From assembly GCA_022885665.1 (NCBI GenBank), contig JAGQDJ010000105.1, forward strand, positions 124,001-188,000: DNA of 64,000 nucleotides, given 5' to 3'. The position numbers and the translations under genes are program-made. Of this stretch, positions 37,393 to 48,400 are shown piece after piece. The notes under the pieces were generated by a model that searched no databases, was not told where the DNA came from, and was given only the letters and a program-made list of their open reading frames with translations. This DNA comes from Triops longicaudatus (Eukaryota; Arthropoda; Branchiopoda; Notostraca; Triopsidae). How positions within the stretch are numbered: position 1 is the first letter of the stretch; the number at the start of each line of letters is the position of its first letter.

Positions 37393-37434
37393 GCCTTGAT
37401 CTCCAAGGCGGTTTCCATCCAGGCTATCATCCAG
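37393..37434 (-). promoter_or_regulatory. Candidate SECIS element in the selenoprotein W 3' UTR
   Basis: On the minus strand, 70-110 nt after the stop codon, ATGA (37430-37427) is followed 12 nt later by an AAA at the tip (37414-37412). A returning strand with AGAT follows (37402-37399). The strands between can pair over most of their length (GG/CC, CC/GG and G-T pairs, with two mismatches). Spacing and core bases fit a type I SECIS, although the apical loop is small. It was found by eye and not folded by program. Confidence 0.5.
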
Positions 37435-37503
37435 CTATTATATCAATGCCTTCTAGGAGCAAACCGCAGTCGATTCATAAGTTCTGATCGTTTGCTGCTT
37501 GAA

Positions 37504-38241
37504 TTAAGTAGCTAAGGACGCTCTGATCGCAGCAGCAATCCTATTCAGCTTAATAGAATTCTCAACGAACCCGTCCCCATTCTGAATCCAAAAGAAGTAT
37601 TGATTATTTCTGAATCACAGGGATAAAGAGTACACATTTACTTTCTTGGAGTGGACAACTTGACCTCCAACAGTAACTTCGAAATAGCCAGTTTTCTGTG
37701 GGGTGGCCTCATGAGTCTGAAAAAGTTAAAATAGTGAAGTGTGGATAAGTACGTACTAGAAACCTAGCTCTACTCAAGAGACTACAATATATGTATGGAT
37801 ATGATAAGAAAAATTGGATCTGAGGGTGGTATAATAGAAAAGCACAGACAACACTGCGCTTTATCCTTCTTTATTTAAAGACTAACATCGAAAGCGAATA
37901 TAAGAAACGACTGTTCCTGCGCGATGAATTATGTAACAATGTTATTATGTATTATGCGAAACGGCTGTATTGAAAATATATGTGATCTAATAAATGTCTA
38001 CCAAGAGCAATTGCTCACGTTGACTAAAGAATCAAAATCTAATCGTCGCATTGTCTACTTACAAACTGCAGGCAGCCAGGAAAAAGACTATCCAGTTCTT
38101 TCTGCAGTTTACGATATTGTCCACCATAGCCTCAGGCTCCGCTGCAATAAAACATCTCGTTACTTTGTAAGCGTTCCCGAGGAAATACCAAAGCTCTTAC
38201 CAGTAGACAACGTGTATTTTGACTAATTGTGATTCCGACAT
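37504..38241 (-). CDS. SELENOW: Selenoprotein W (in-frame TGA read as selenocysteine)
   Basis: A small thioredoxin-like selenoprotein of the Rdx family with a CxxU redox motif, binding 14-3-3 and glutathione in vertebrates. Four exons read right to left: 38241-38201, 38141-38063, 37716-37642 and 37581-37504 (TAA), 90 residues against 87 in human. MSESQLVKIHVVYC is followed across the first intron by GA-U-GYGGQYRKLQKEL. The TGA at 38134-38132 (residue 17) sits exactly where selenocysteine is expected, three residues after Cys14. The frame stays open on both sides and continues through THEATPQKTGYFEVTVGG, VHSKKNGDGFVEN and IAAAIRASLAT, a full-length match to the family. A gene finder treating TGA as stop would miss this gene. 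A candidate SECIS lies at 37393-37434. Confidence 0.93.
38132..38134 (-). other. SELENOW: Selenocysteine codon (TGA) in CGAUGY
   Basis: The single in-frame TGA in the selenoprotein W model, at residue 17 of 90 and inside the CxxU motif. The rest of the frame is conserved on both sides, which argues against a premature stop or pseudogene. (Coordinates are given 5' to 3' on the minus strand: 38134 down to 38132.). Confidence 0.88.
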
Positions 38242-39166
38242 TTTCGCAGAAATGGTTGACGACTGGAAGCTATTCAGAAACAACAATGACAAATGCAAAA
38301 GCGAAAGTGCAGTCCTCTGGTGAAGAGAAGACAAGTTTCAACAGCTTGTTATTTTTTCTCTGAGAGCAATCACGCTTGTAATCCACGAGATTTCGAGCGA
38401 GGTGCGGCGAAAGTGAGTTAAATTTCCAGTCACGGTATCAAAAGCTGGTAGTGAGTTTTGTTATTAGTAGTGGAATACACAAGAGCACTACATAGATGCC
38501 AGTAAACCTACGGCGCAGCAACAAACAAAGCAAGAAATTCGTTCGCTCCAAATTTGCGCTATAGTCCATATTTTCACCTTCTGTAAACCAAACGGTTTTG
38601 TGATTTATATAGTAGTATCACTATATATCTGTTTTTATTTGTGTGTGTGTATCTAATTTTACTTAAAATGATTTTAGAAAATGGGTGCCTAATCTCACAG
38701 CTGCAACGAGCTCGAATTTTCAAAATTGTCCAGGGCAATTACTACTCTCATTTTAGACATCTATAGACATTTTTAGAATTTACTACTCTCATTTTAGACA
38801 TTTTAGAATGTCTTTACGTAAAATTTATCAGTGCATTCGACAATGTGAATTTACTAAAAAAATCAAAACTATTTGACGGTAGATGGTAAAAAAGGAAAAG
38901 AGCGCGAGCGAAAACGTGTAAGAGCATGAGCCCGCTCTTTTTCTGAAAAACGATCATAGGTCGAACGCCATCACAATTTTTGCTATTTTTCATTGATTTT
39001 GTGAGGGTGGCCTATTGCTTTAACCATTTGCGCTTGCAAAGAAAAACTTAAACGATCAATTGCGCTTAAAATTGCGAAATTTTCGTAAGCGCTCCCTGTT
39101 GCATCTCTTTCTAAACTTCTAAAGTAATGTGCAGTAGATTGTGCTTGCGGCACCTACAGCGGCGTA

Positions 39167-39192
39167 TTGACTGAGACGCTCGTCTCAGTCAA
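39167..39192. repeat. Perfect 12-bp inverted repeat (hairpin)
   Basis: TTGACTGAGACG and its exact reverse complement are separated by only CT. GCGTA flanks the structure on both sides. It could be a tiny transposon footprint or a stem-loop RNA; no gene is attached to it. Confidence 0.7.
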
Positions 39193-39398
39193 GCGTAAGC
39201 TAAAACATTAAAGTTCAAGATTGTTGGACTTAGAGCTACTTTTTCATAATTTTCGTGTATAGATTTAAATGCAAAATAAACAAATCCCATAATTTGCCTT
39301 TAAGCAATGCAGTGGAGTCAGATTTTACTTGATTTCTCTTTAGTTTTTTTCCGAGATTTTGTAGGCCAACTTGAGTTATTTGTTATAATCATGTTATG

Positions 39399-39455
39399 CT
39401 ACTTTTCTTCTAACCATATGAAAGCATTTGCAATACCATTGAGCGCGAAGTAAAC
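39399..39455 (-). pseudogene. Relic copy of a protease exon/intron border
   Basis: About 57 bp match 41071-41128 with a handful of changes. The source covers the end of the mucin-linker exon (FTSRST and its donor) plus the start of the next intron. The relic has the same orientation, carries no flanking exon, and cannot encode anything alone. It suggests a former duplication or gene conversion in the protease locus. Confidence 0.75.
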
Positions 39456-40137
39456 AGCCTTAAGATGTCTATAATTCAAATTTCATCGGTTTTGGTGCAG
39501 ATGCCTCGCGTTATAATTGATCTGAGTCTCCTGTACCGATAATTATTCCTAATACAGTAATGGGTTAAAATGCGAGCAACTATTTGGAGGTATGCCGTAT
39601 CTCAACTGAAACAGCTTTCTACCTTAATAAGGATATTCATCAAGTTTTGAAAGGCAGTGTACTGCAGTATACGCAGTGATTCAGAAAACTTCGTGAGCCT
39701 TACGAAAGTTTGTCCGAGCTTACAGAATTATGAAAATTGATAGGTATGTGTGCCGCGTGACCCATTTAGTATCTGTTTTCATGAAATGGATGGATTATGT
39801 TTTCCGTAATACATGCTTTATTAACACCGGTAAGCAAAAACACGGGTGCAGAAGTAGTGCAAATGTTAAAGCATTTATTGTTATTATTTTTGTCTTGTTC
39901 CCATTTTTAAAGGTATTTGTTTATTATTATCTTTTGTATATAGTGTTTTCGACCAGGTAGAGAAAACCAGCTTAGCTTAGGTCGTCAGTGTTACACATTT
40001 ATCTTCATTATCGTATTGTTTTCCTCACTCTCGTCTCTTTGTTGGAGCTCTTTGTCTAAAACTTCGCTTTTAGAAAGGAGTGCAGAATGTTTGACCTGCG
40101 ATAGACAATCCTTATTCTGTATACAAAAGAGTTTAAG

Positions 40138-41716
40138 CTATTCGCAACTACCTGTAGTATTTCGAATCCAGTCGAGGTAACTTGAAACTCTGGTGACTGA
40201 AGTTGGAGGCGTCCCGCCGCACGAAATAACATTACCTGCGTTAATTCCGACCAGTTTCGCCCTTCGGTAAGCCGTGTCGTACCAAGTCACGGGTGCACCG
40301 CCATCGTCAGTCTAAGGGAAACACTCGGGTATTTACATTTAATTTTGTAAAAGCTGTACGACACTTACACAAGGGCCTCTAGCCTTGGTTGTGTTTAAGC
40401 ACAGGGTTTTGTCTGCGTAGGCAAGTGATTGACAACTTGTTGAACTGCTTTGTAGCACATTGAAGCTAGCAGATGCCAAATTCTCATCGAAGTTAACATT
40501 CGCTCCCCATCCTAAATGAGGATTGCTTGTAAAGCAGCACTAGTGTTGCAACTCAATGAAATGTAGGTACCTGCCACGTTGACTTGATACGTATCCAAAG
40601 ATTTATTGACTTCCATGATTGGTAAGCATATCGGTTGTACAGAAGAAGTGTTTGTAAAAGGAGAAGTTAGCTTGATTAAAGCTATATCATTTTCGGATGG
40701 ATATCTTTCCTTTAAAACAGTCGGCATTGTAAAGTTAGGGTGAATAATAACTGTTCCTGTGGTGCTCTGTGAAAGAATGGGTTTAAGGTTTTTATTTTAT
40801 CATCACGGAACCTTTGCAGCGTTTTGCTAATATTACTTGTCCACTTGTTTCCAAGTACGATTTTACGCCGGCTTTTACTGTAACTGGTCCTGAGGCAACC
40901 GTCGACAAGCAGCTAGCCGAAGACACGACCCATCCCACATGTATCAAAGCGCCGGCACATCTGGAAATCGTTGTTGGGATGTATACCTGCCATGGGAACT
41001 CATCTGGGCTGGCAGCATATTCACCCCCCATAATTCGAAGCTTGATTCAAATGGGAAATCAATTAACAAGCTACTTTCCTTCCTAACGATATGAAAGCAT
41101 TTGCAATACCGTTGAGCGCGAAGTAAACCCGCAATTGCAAGGTGGTCTCGTGGTAGTAGTTGTTGTAGTGGTGGTAGTCGTTGTGGTGGTAGTCGTTGGT
41201 GTCGTGGTAGTCGTAGGTGTCGTGGTAGTCGTGGGTGTCGTGGTAGTCGTGGGTGTCGTAGTAGTGGTAGTCGCGGGTGTCGTGGTAGTTGTTGGTGCCG
41301 TAGTAGTTGTGGGTCTTGTAGTAGTTGTAGTTGCCGTAGACCCTCCGGAACAGTCAATGAATCTGTCATAAAAGTAGCCAACAGCAGACCGGATTGCTAA
41401 AACAGTTTGTTATTAAGGAAATGAGAATGTAAGTTTTGGGATTTTGGAGAAATTACAAGATATTACTGCCCAGTCCGAGTCTGACGAAGTTTCTTCATCT
41501 TCTGTAGCATCCTGTCCGAACAATAATTCCAACACATTGAAAGTTATTTCAAGTTGAATTTTAATTAAATTAAGCAAAGCGTTATTGTACATCAAAAGTT
41601 AAATTAGCGCTTTGGAAAGGTACAGAAATTTATTTTACTGATTGGCTGAAGCGTGGAATAGCTAAACCCACAGCAAACAGCGACACAACGAGGATGAACA
41701 AGATGAAATTTTTCAT
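40138..41716 (-). CDS. Secreted serine protease homologue with Thr/Pro linker (catalytic triad lost)
   Basis: A chymotrypsin-fold (S1) protein. Exons 41716-41639, 41511-41457, 41396-41110, 41040-40837, 40766-40571, 40511-40369 and 40311-40138 join in phase for about 378 residues. Residues 1-19 are a signal peptide (MKNFILFILVVSLFAVGLA). A short acidic part follows, then about 60 residues of nearly pure Thr with regular Pro, a mucin-type O-glycosylation linker. CNCGFTSRSTLRIMGGEYAA resembles a zymogen activation site (RI-GG). The active-site His is Ser183 (SSASC for AAHC). The Asp is kept (Asp235 in NDIALIKL). The active-site Ser is Asp324 (CTDDGGAP for CxGDSGGP). It cannot be a normal protease. 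Such homologues act as cofactors or binding proteins in arthropod immunity, but no role can be assigned here. The donor at 41457 was chosen to keep frame. Confidence 0.88.
41117..41370 (-). repeat. Thr/Pro-coding minisatellite in the protease homologue
   Basis: Imperfect 15-bp units of the ACG ACT ACC ACG ACA CCC type, read on minus, encode TTTTTP-like repeats. All three minus frames are open through most of it. Such tracts change length easily between individuals. Confidence 0.85.
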
Positions 41717-44700
41717 CGTTGTCACAATTTGTTCCAGTCCACTACTGGCGAGAGATTGACACTACGGGCAAGTTTCTTCCTCTATTCATAGGTGTGCCGT
41801 TTCTTGCTGTAAGCTTACGTGTTCTGTTGATAGAACAGAGAATTACTGTTATTGCCGTACTACTATTGAAGGTTCAAAATGAATTTCTCGGTCGAAATTA
41901 CGCGAATTTCAGCCAGCTGTCTACGTGGCTATTGTTTGCGTTTACTTTCAATTTAGAGTTTTTCTTTACGTTGTGAGATAAAGCATGATGTTTCTGGAGA
42001 ACTTGGGGGGACGGGCAAGCTTGACAAGGAAAAGAACTGTCTAGTACTTCCAAGTTTTACTGAAGAAAGTTAATTTTTTCCTGTCTGTACATTTACTCTT
42101 TTTCATTTTTATGCAAGTTATCACACTTCCTAGAGTTTGCTGACGTGAATGAATCTGTCAGTTTTGTAGCACAGCTTGTAACACAAGCTCTTTAGAATGA
42201 ATCATTTTTCGTCGTTATGTTTATTGTAGAATACAGACAAAATCCTTAGTTCTCATATGGTAAGGAATCTGTTTAGTTTTCACGCGCGTTTTCCTGGGAT
42301 TCTAATTTGTAGGTTCCTCAAATGGTCAAGGCTTGTCATCTCGAGTGTTTGCAAATGTGTTTCCATAAGGTAGGCTACATGCTCGGTCAAAGAAATTTCA
42401 CTGCTACATTAAAGTTTGCTCAAGGTTTGATTTCAGAATATGACTGTGACTTTATGCGTAAAATGGTAACTTGCAAATTATTGAAGTTGAATCGCGTCAG
42501 TGTGACAGTTTTCTTGCGTAATGAATCGGCAAGATTGGTAGAAATTTTACCATGAGGACCATTGACTATTACGAGAGTAACGGTATACAATTTATCGTAT
42601 GACATACAAGATCAAGAACCAACTTTTATCAGAAAGTCGTGCAAATGAGCCAGCGCACAGTGGAAAAATTGCGTGTAAATCACAGTAGACCTTTCATGAA
42701 AATAGTGTCACTTATTGTGGAATTTAGGATGTGCTGTTTGCCATGTACAGAACAATGTGTGCATCGACATTGGCTTCATGAACATTCCAGCACAACTCTT
42801 TGGAACTCATCTGGCACAAGTTATAACAAGCTAGGATTTCTGAAAGTAAAAATATGGACTAGCAAATATTCATGTTATCATATGAAGGCTGAAATGGCAT
42901 TACCACGATTTCTAGATATTAACGTTGCACCCTAACAACCGGTTGAAAACAATAAGAGTAAACTCATGGAAAGCCCCACAACAAGGATTTTCCTTATATT
43001 AATTATATTTTTTTTTCGCCATATCTAACACTATTTTGAAAACTTGCTTTTTAATTGTTTGTCACACTGACCGTAGAGAAAGTTCTGTCATAAGTTCATG
43101 TACGTTAAGTTCAGTACGCACATGTGTGTCTATGGTCTGTGACGAAATCTCAAGGTATATCATATTCTTGCACTACCGTTATGATTCTCGCTAAAATCTA
43201 CTTAAAAAAAAAAACAACAAAAAAACTAGTCAGTGTGGATGAATAAATTGCCAGCTGTGCATGCTTAACGCCACATTTTATGTACCAGTTGAATGTCTTT
43301 TTTTAATTTATGAGACAGGAGCACGCTTTTGTCTTTGTATACTTATTGTTTATTGTTTCCTTGTATACTTAATTGCGGTACATGTACGAGTACTTTTCAT
43401 GCATGTTTAGCTTCGCACAAGAAAATTGACGGTGATGTCTATGTCGCAAAGCAAATGTATTTTATAGCCTGTGAAAATTTCACAACACGTTACTTTCGTC
43501 ACAAGACATTTCAAAAAGGAAATTTTTCCTGCAGAAAATTTATTGTTATTCAGCTTGGAATAAGACTAGCATTTATGTGTCGCACTCGTCGTACAAATCA
43601 GCGTAGGTTTAATTTTTTATATATTTTTTTCTTTTATTTTTAATAGAATGTGAAGTTTACGGGGGAAAATGTTAATCTGCATAGATGGCCATGTACCCGA
43701 TTTAAACTTCGGTAGTTTATAGCTTGAAAGTAATTGAAAGTAAGCCCACGTTCTTTTTTGTATTAATGTTATTTAATCGGTATGTGGAGCTTGAGCGATC
43801 CCATTGCCAGGAATCTTAGGGGTTTACACTCCTCCCTCTGAATTTTTATTTTATACAAGTAAAAATAAACACTGCAGAACCCGCAAATGTCTTAAAATTT
43901 GCATACTAAAATCCACTCCGAAAAGTCTCGTACGTATGGGGTACGTACAAGGCCGTACCCAGGATTTTGGTGTGTTTATTGGGGGTGGGGGTGGGGGGTG
44001 GTCTAAATGTAAGTCTTTTGGACACTTTGTAGTCCCTGTGCTTATCGTTATTAAGTTAACATTTTCGGGGAGGGGGGTTAAACCCCTACAACCCCCCCTG
44101 GGCATGGGGGTGGTTACGTATACCCTCACTCCGAACAGAAGACCTGGGTACACAGAGTGATAAGTCTTTATGTAGAGAAAGATGAAGTGGCTGAAATGGC
44201 GGTACTGAACCTAAGTACTGGATAATGTTTTACGTGAGACTGCTGCACGAGTTAGGTGAGATGTCAGAAGTCAAAATGAAATGAGATATCAGAAGATCTA
44301 GGGTATTGCTAGATTAGGCTCATGTACGGAATTTGGTCTCTTACAATGATGTATTTTTTTATAAATATTTTGTTCGGTTTTTATTTTACACTTCGCAATT
44401 GCATTGCTTTGTTTGATATTTCTTTCATTTTTTACGTCATACATTTAGCCTTTTTTCACGAATCTAATACAATTCGTTATGCAGGTCTGATTCGCAAGTC
44501 CACTTAAACGATAGGCCACAATACGTTCCAGCGTGCATTGTTTCGTTGTAACAGAGCGCATTCTATTTTCGTTTGACAGCATCTATTTTTGTTTTTCGAT
44601 AGTGCTGTATTAATTGTCGTGTAGAAAAGTTAAATTACTCTTGAATATTGAAGTGCAGGTAATACATAATTCTTAATAAGACAACTGCGAAAGGTAAATT

Positions 44701-45410
44701 TAAATGCACATAAGTTTTCCTGAGCCTTCAAGAAATTGGCTTTAAAAATATAGTGTTGGGCTACTTGGAAGAGTAATTCATTTTACTCCAGTAGGCAACT
44801 TGAGAAGTGAAAGAACAATATGAAAAAGGTTTTTTATTCGGATCGTTTTAGATTACGTAAGACAACTTATATGATGAATTGCCGGCTCAGTTTCTTCATT
44901 TTTTAAGCTATTCAATTAATAAGATTGCAAAAGCTTTTCGTGGACGTGAAATCAAACTAACGAAGTTACACACTGGCTACTACGTAGATTTACTTCAAAT
45001 CCGTGAAGATGCTTAAAAATCTTAGGAGGGTAATTTAAGTAGATGCTATAAAGACGCTGCAGCAAACAACCTTCAAAATTTGTTATATTATTCCATATTT
45101 ACACCTCTACGTGAAATTCGTGGATTCTTTTACGGATGATTAGTAGGATTAAATGGGTCAGGATATGTGTAGTACTGCGCTGTTTTAATAATATTTATAA
45201 TAATTATCTTATAGTTATATACCATAGTTGTAATAATTACAATCGTTACGGTTAAGATGAAAAAGATTTTGACTGATGTCCGTTAACTTTCCGAACGCTC
45301 TTGCAACTCTCGAGACACCCAGTGCCAAAGGCAGCAAGCTTTCAGAAACACTGTTGTTAATCCGCCTTAATACGAGATTGTTTTCATCGCTCCGTAGGCT
45401 ATTTAAAAAA
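41717..45410. other. Intergenic stretch upstream of AP-3 beta
   Basis: 3.7 kb between divergent genes. No exon chain recognised. It contains the G-rich repeat at 43951-44110 and should hold the protease and AP-3 beta promoters. An in-frame ATG at 45276 would extend AP-3 beta by 45 residues, but that stretch has no family support. Confidence 0.45.
43951..44110. mobile_element. G-rich element with GCCGTACCCAGG-like ends
   Basis: It starts GGCCGTACCCAGG and closes with CCCCCTGGGCATGGG, an imperfect inverted repeat of the start. G runs lie inside the left end, and GGGGGGTTAAACCCCTACAA lies inside the right. I have seen the same layout as a common interspersed element in marine invertebrate genomes; it encodes nothing. 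Class unknown, possibly a MITE-like non-autonomous element. Confidence 0.5.
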
Positions 45411-48400
45411 ATGTCCGGTTTAGAGCAGCAAAATACACCCGAAACAGAATTTGCTAGTGAAGCCGCCCCTAGTGGCTTGTTTCATGCAGATTACAAAAGG
45501 TAAAATTACCTTCGTTTTTAATTAATTTTTCAGTCATAGGTAACTTTGGCCTTTCCCCAGACATGAAGACTTAAAACAAATGTTGGATAGCAACAAAGAC
45601 AACCACAAGCTTGAAGCTATGAAACGCATTATCGGGGTAATTTATAACGTTCGATTTGTAATTTAAATTTCTTTTTATAATGTTTAACGAATAATTGTTA
45701 TTACAGATGATAGCAAAAGGACGTGACGCGTCGGACCTTTTCCCAGCCGTTGTTAAGAACGTTGTATCTAAGAACATAGAAGTGAAAAAGCTTGTTTACG
45801 TCTATTTGGTTCGTTATGCTGAAGAACAGCAAGATTTAGCACTGCTCTCTATTTCAACATTCCAAAGAGCCTTAAAAGTACTCAAAGCTTTTCTTACTTA
45901 ACCAAGTGGACTCATTGGTTACTGTTGCATTTTTCTAGGATCCTAATCAACTTATAAGAGCGAGTGCGTTACGAGTCCTTTCCAGTATCCGTGTGCCTGT
46001 TATTGTCCCTATCATGATGTTAGCCATTAGAGATTCTGTTGCCGATATGTCGCCGTATGTAAGGAAAACCGCGGCTCACGCAATTCCGAAACTTTATAGG
46101 TACCTTTAAATGAAGGAAATTCTGGAAGAGTGTTTAACACGCCTTTGAATGATTATACAGCTTAGATCCGGAGCAGAAAGACGAATTAGTACAGGTGTTG
46201 GAAAAGCTTTTGTCTGATCGAACTACTTTAGTCGTTGGTTCTGCTGTTATGGCCTTTGAAGAGGTAAATTTGTGTATTAAAATTATAGGAAAGGAAAACT
46301 ACATTTTAGTTAAAGAATGGATAAGGGGGGAAAGCTCAAAGTAGAAATATGAACGATACAAAAGAGATAAAGCTTTTGGAATAACTACGCCACTTAATAC
46401 TTTGAGTCGATCTTAGATCTGTCCTGAGCGAATTGATTTGATTCACCGAAACTTCCGGAAGCTGTGCAGTTTACTGGTGGATATCGAAGAGTGGGGCCAA
46501 GTACTCGTGTTACACATGCTGACAAGATACGCACGGTCTCAATTCGTTGATCCAAACCTAAACGTAATTAAAATCTTTGTCTATAATCGCAGCTCCGATT
46601 CATATCATATCATATGACACCAGGGTGCAGTGGATGAGCCTGATCGACCGTTTTACGATGATGTGGACGACAGCGACGAGAGTGATGCAAAGAAAAAAAC
46701 TAAAATCAAACCCCCAACTTTGGACCCGGATCAGCGTTTGTTAATGCGTAACGCCAAACCTTTGTTGCAAAGCCGAAATGCTGCTGTAATTTTTCGTCTA
46801 ATGCTTATCTTGTCAGATTAAGGCTAAAAATGTTTATTTCCAGGTTGTTATGGCGGTTGCACAACTGTTCCATCACATCGCTCCTCGTTCTGAAGTCATT
46901 GTAGTAGCAAAAGCTCTGATTCGCCTCTTACGATCCTCGAGGGAAGTGCAATCCGTAGTTTTACATACAATAGCATCGATGTCTCTGCAGAGAAAGGTAT
47001 ACGAGTCATTTTCCTGTGAAATCAAATAATGTTTTGTGTATTCTTTCTTTGTTCAGGATATGTTTGAACCTTTTCTGAAGAGTTTCTTTGTGCGTGCCAA
47101 CGACGCGACACACATTAAACTGCTAAAGTTGGAAATTCTTACTAATTTGGCTACTGAAGCTTCCATTTCAATTATTTTGAGGGAATTTCAGACCTATATC
47201 GCTAGCCAGGATAAGGCGTTTGTTGCAGCGACCATACAAGCTATTGGCAGATGTGCGTCGACCATTAAAGAAGTTACGGACACTTGTCTGAATGGCCTTG
47301 TAGCTTTGTTGTCGAACAGAGATGGTAATGTCCTTAAAAAATAACAAAGCTCTTGTTTCACGACTTTGTTTCGGGAAATCTGCTTGTACAGAATCCGTTG
47401 TGGCTGAAAGCGTTGTGGTCATAAAACGGCTTTTGCAAACTACGCCTGGCGAACACACGTCCATCATTGGACAAATGGCTCGTCTGGTGGATAGCATTAC
47501 AGTTCCCGGTGCTCGCGCTGCCATTTTATGGCTTCTGGGAGAATATTGTGAGAGAGTGCCTCTCATTGCGCCAGATGTTTTGCGCAAAATGGCCAAATCT
47601 TTCACCAACGAAGTACATTGGATGTTCTTGTAAGAGCGTTCGAATTTAATTTTTTCCTCGCTTTTATATCCAGGAAGACATTGTGAAGTTACAAGTCTTG
47701 AATTTAGCCACCAAACTATGCTTGACCAATGCTAAACAGTGTCAGCTACTCTGCCAATACGTATTCAGGTAAACGGGAAAGAAGTTAGGGAGCAGTTTCT
47801 CGAAGACATTTTTGTGTAGTTTGGCCAAATACGACCAGAATTATGATATTCGCGATCGAGCACGCTTCCTGAGGCAATTTGTTTTCCCTACAAATGAGAA
47901 TAGCAAACTCGCGCGACATGCCAAAAAGATATTCTTAGCGTCGAAGCCAGCACCAGTTTCGCAGTCGTCTTATAGAGGTAGAATACTTCGAAAATATGTA
48001 GTGATCAATTAACTTTCTTAGTCATTATTCGTGTATATTTATTTTTAACTTTTATTTGTGTTTCAGATCAGGACGACTTCCAGTTGGGAACGCTCTCTCA
48101 TTATATAAACGCACCAGCTGCTGGTTACCATGAACTTCCGCCGTTTCCTCAGACTGCTCCAGATCCGTCGGTGCGCAACGTGGAACCCATTAGTCCGAAA
48201 GTTAGCAGTACACCTACCTTGCTAGCCACTTCCCGCAAGGTGAAAGCGACCCCTGCCAAAGCCAAAGGCTTTTACTCTGAATCTGAGAGCGAAGAAGAGA
48301 GCGACAGTGAGAGTGAGGAAGAATCCAGTGAAGAAGATGATGAGGAGGAAGAAAGCCAAAGCGAGGAAGAAGAAAGAGTGGAAAAGCATGTTAGCGCCAA

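Larger units (their letters stand above)
38242..40137. other. Intergenic stretch with small repeats and a protease gene relic
   Basis: 1.9 kb between the selenoprotein start and the protease stop, both genes on minus. It holds a 21-bp direct repeat (TACTACTCTCATTTTAGACA type at about 38740 and 38782), a 26-bp perfect hairpin at 39167-39192, and a 57-bp relic of the protease exon border at 39399-39455. No intact gene seen. Confidence 0.5.

Noticed and set aside
37924..38226. 100-codon open frame on plus
   Set aside because: It lies antisense to selenoprotein W exons 1-2, whose protein match is decisive.
40944..41381. 145-codon Leu/Arg/Pro-rich frame on minus
   Set aside because: An alternative frame through the Thr/Pro repeat. 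The Thr/Pro frame connects in phase to the signal peptide and the protease domain.
45276..45410. 45-residue N-terminal extension of AP-3 beta
   Set aside because: Open and in frame, but absent from other AP-3 beta chains. The Met at 45411 gives the expected N-terminus.
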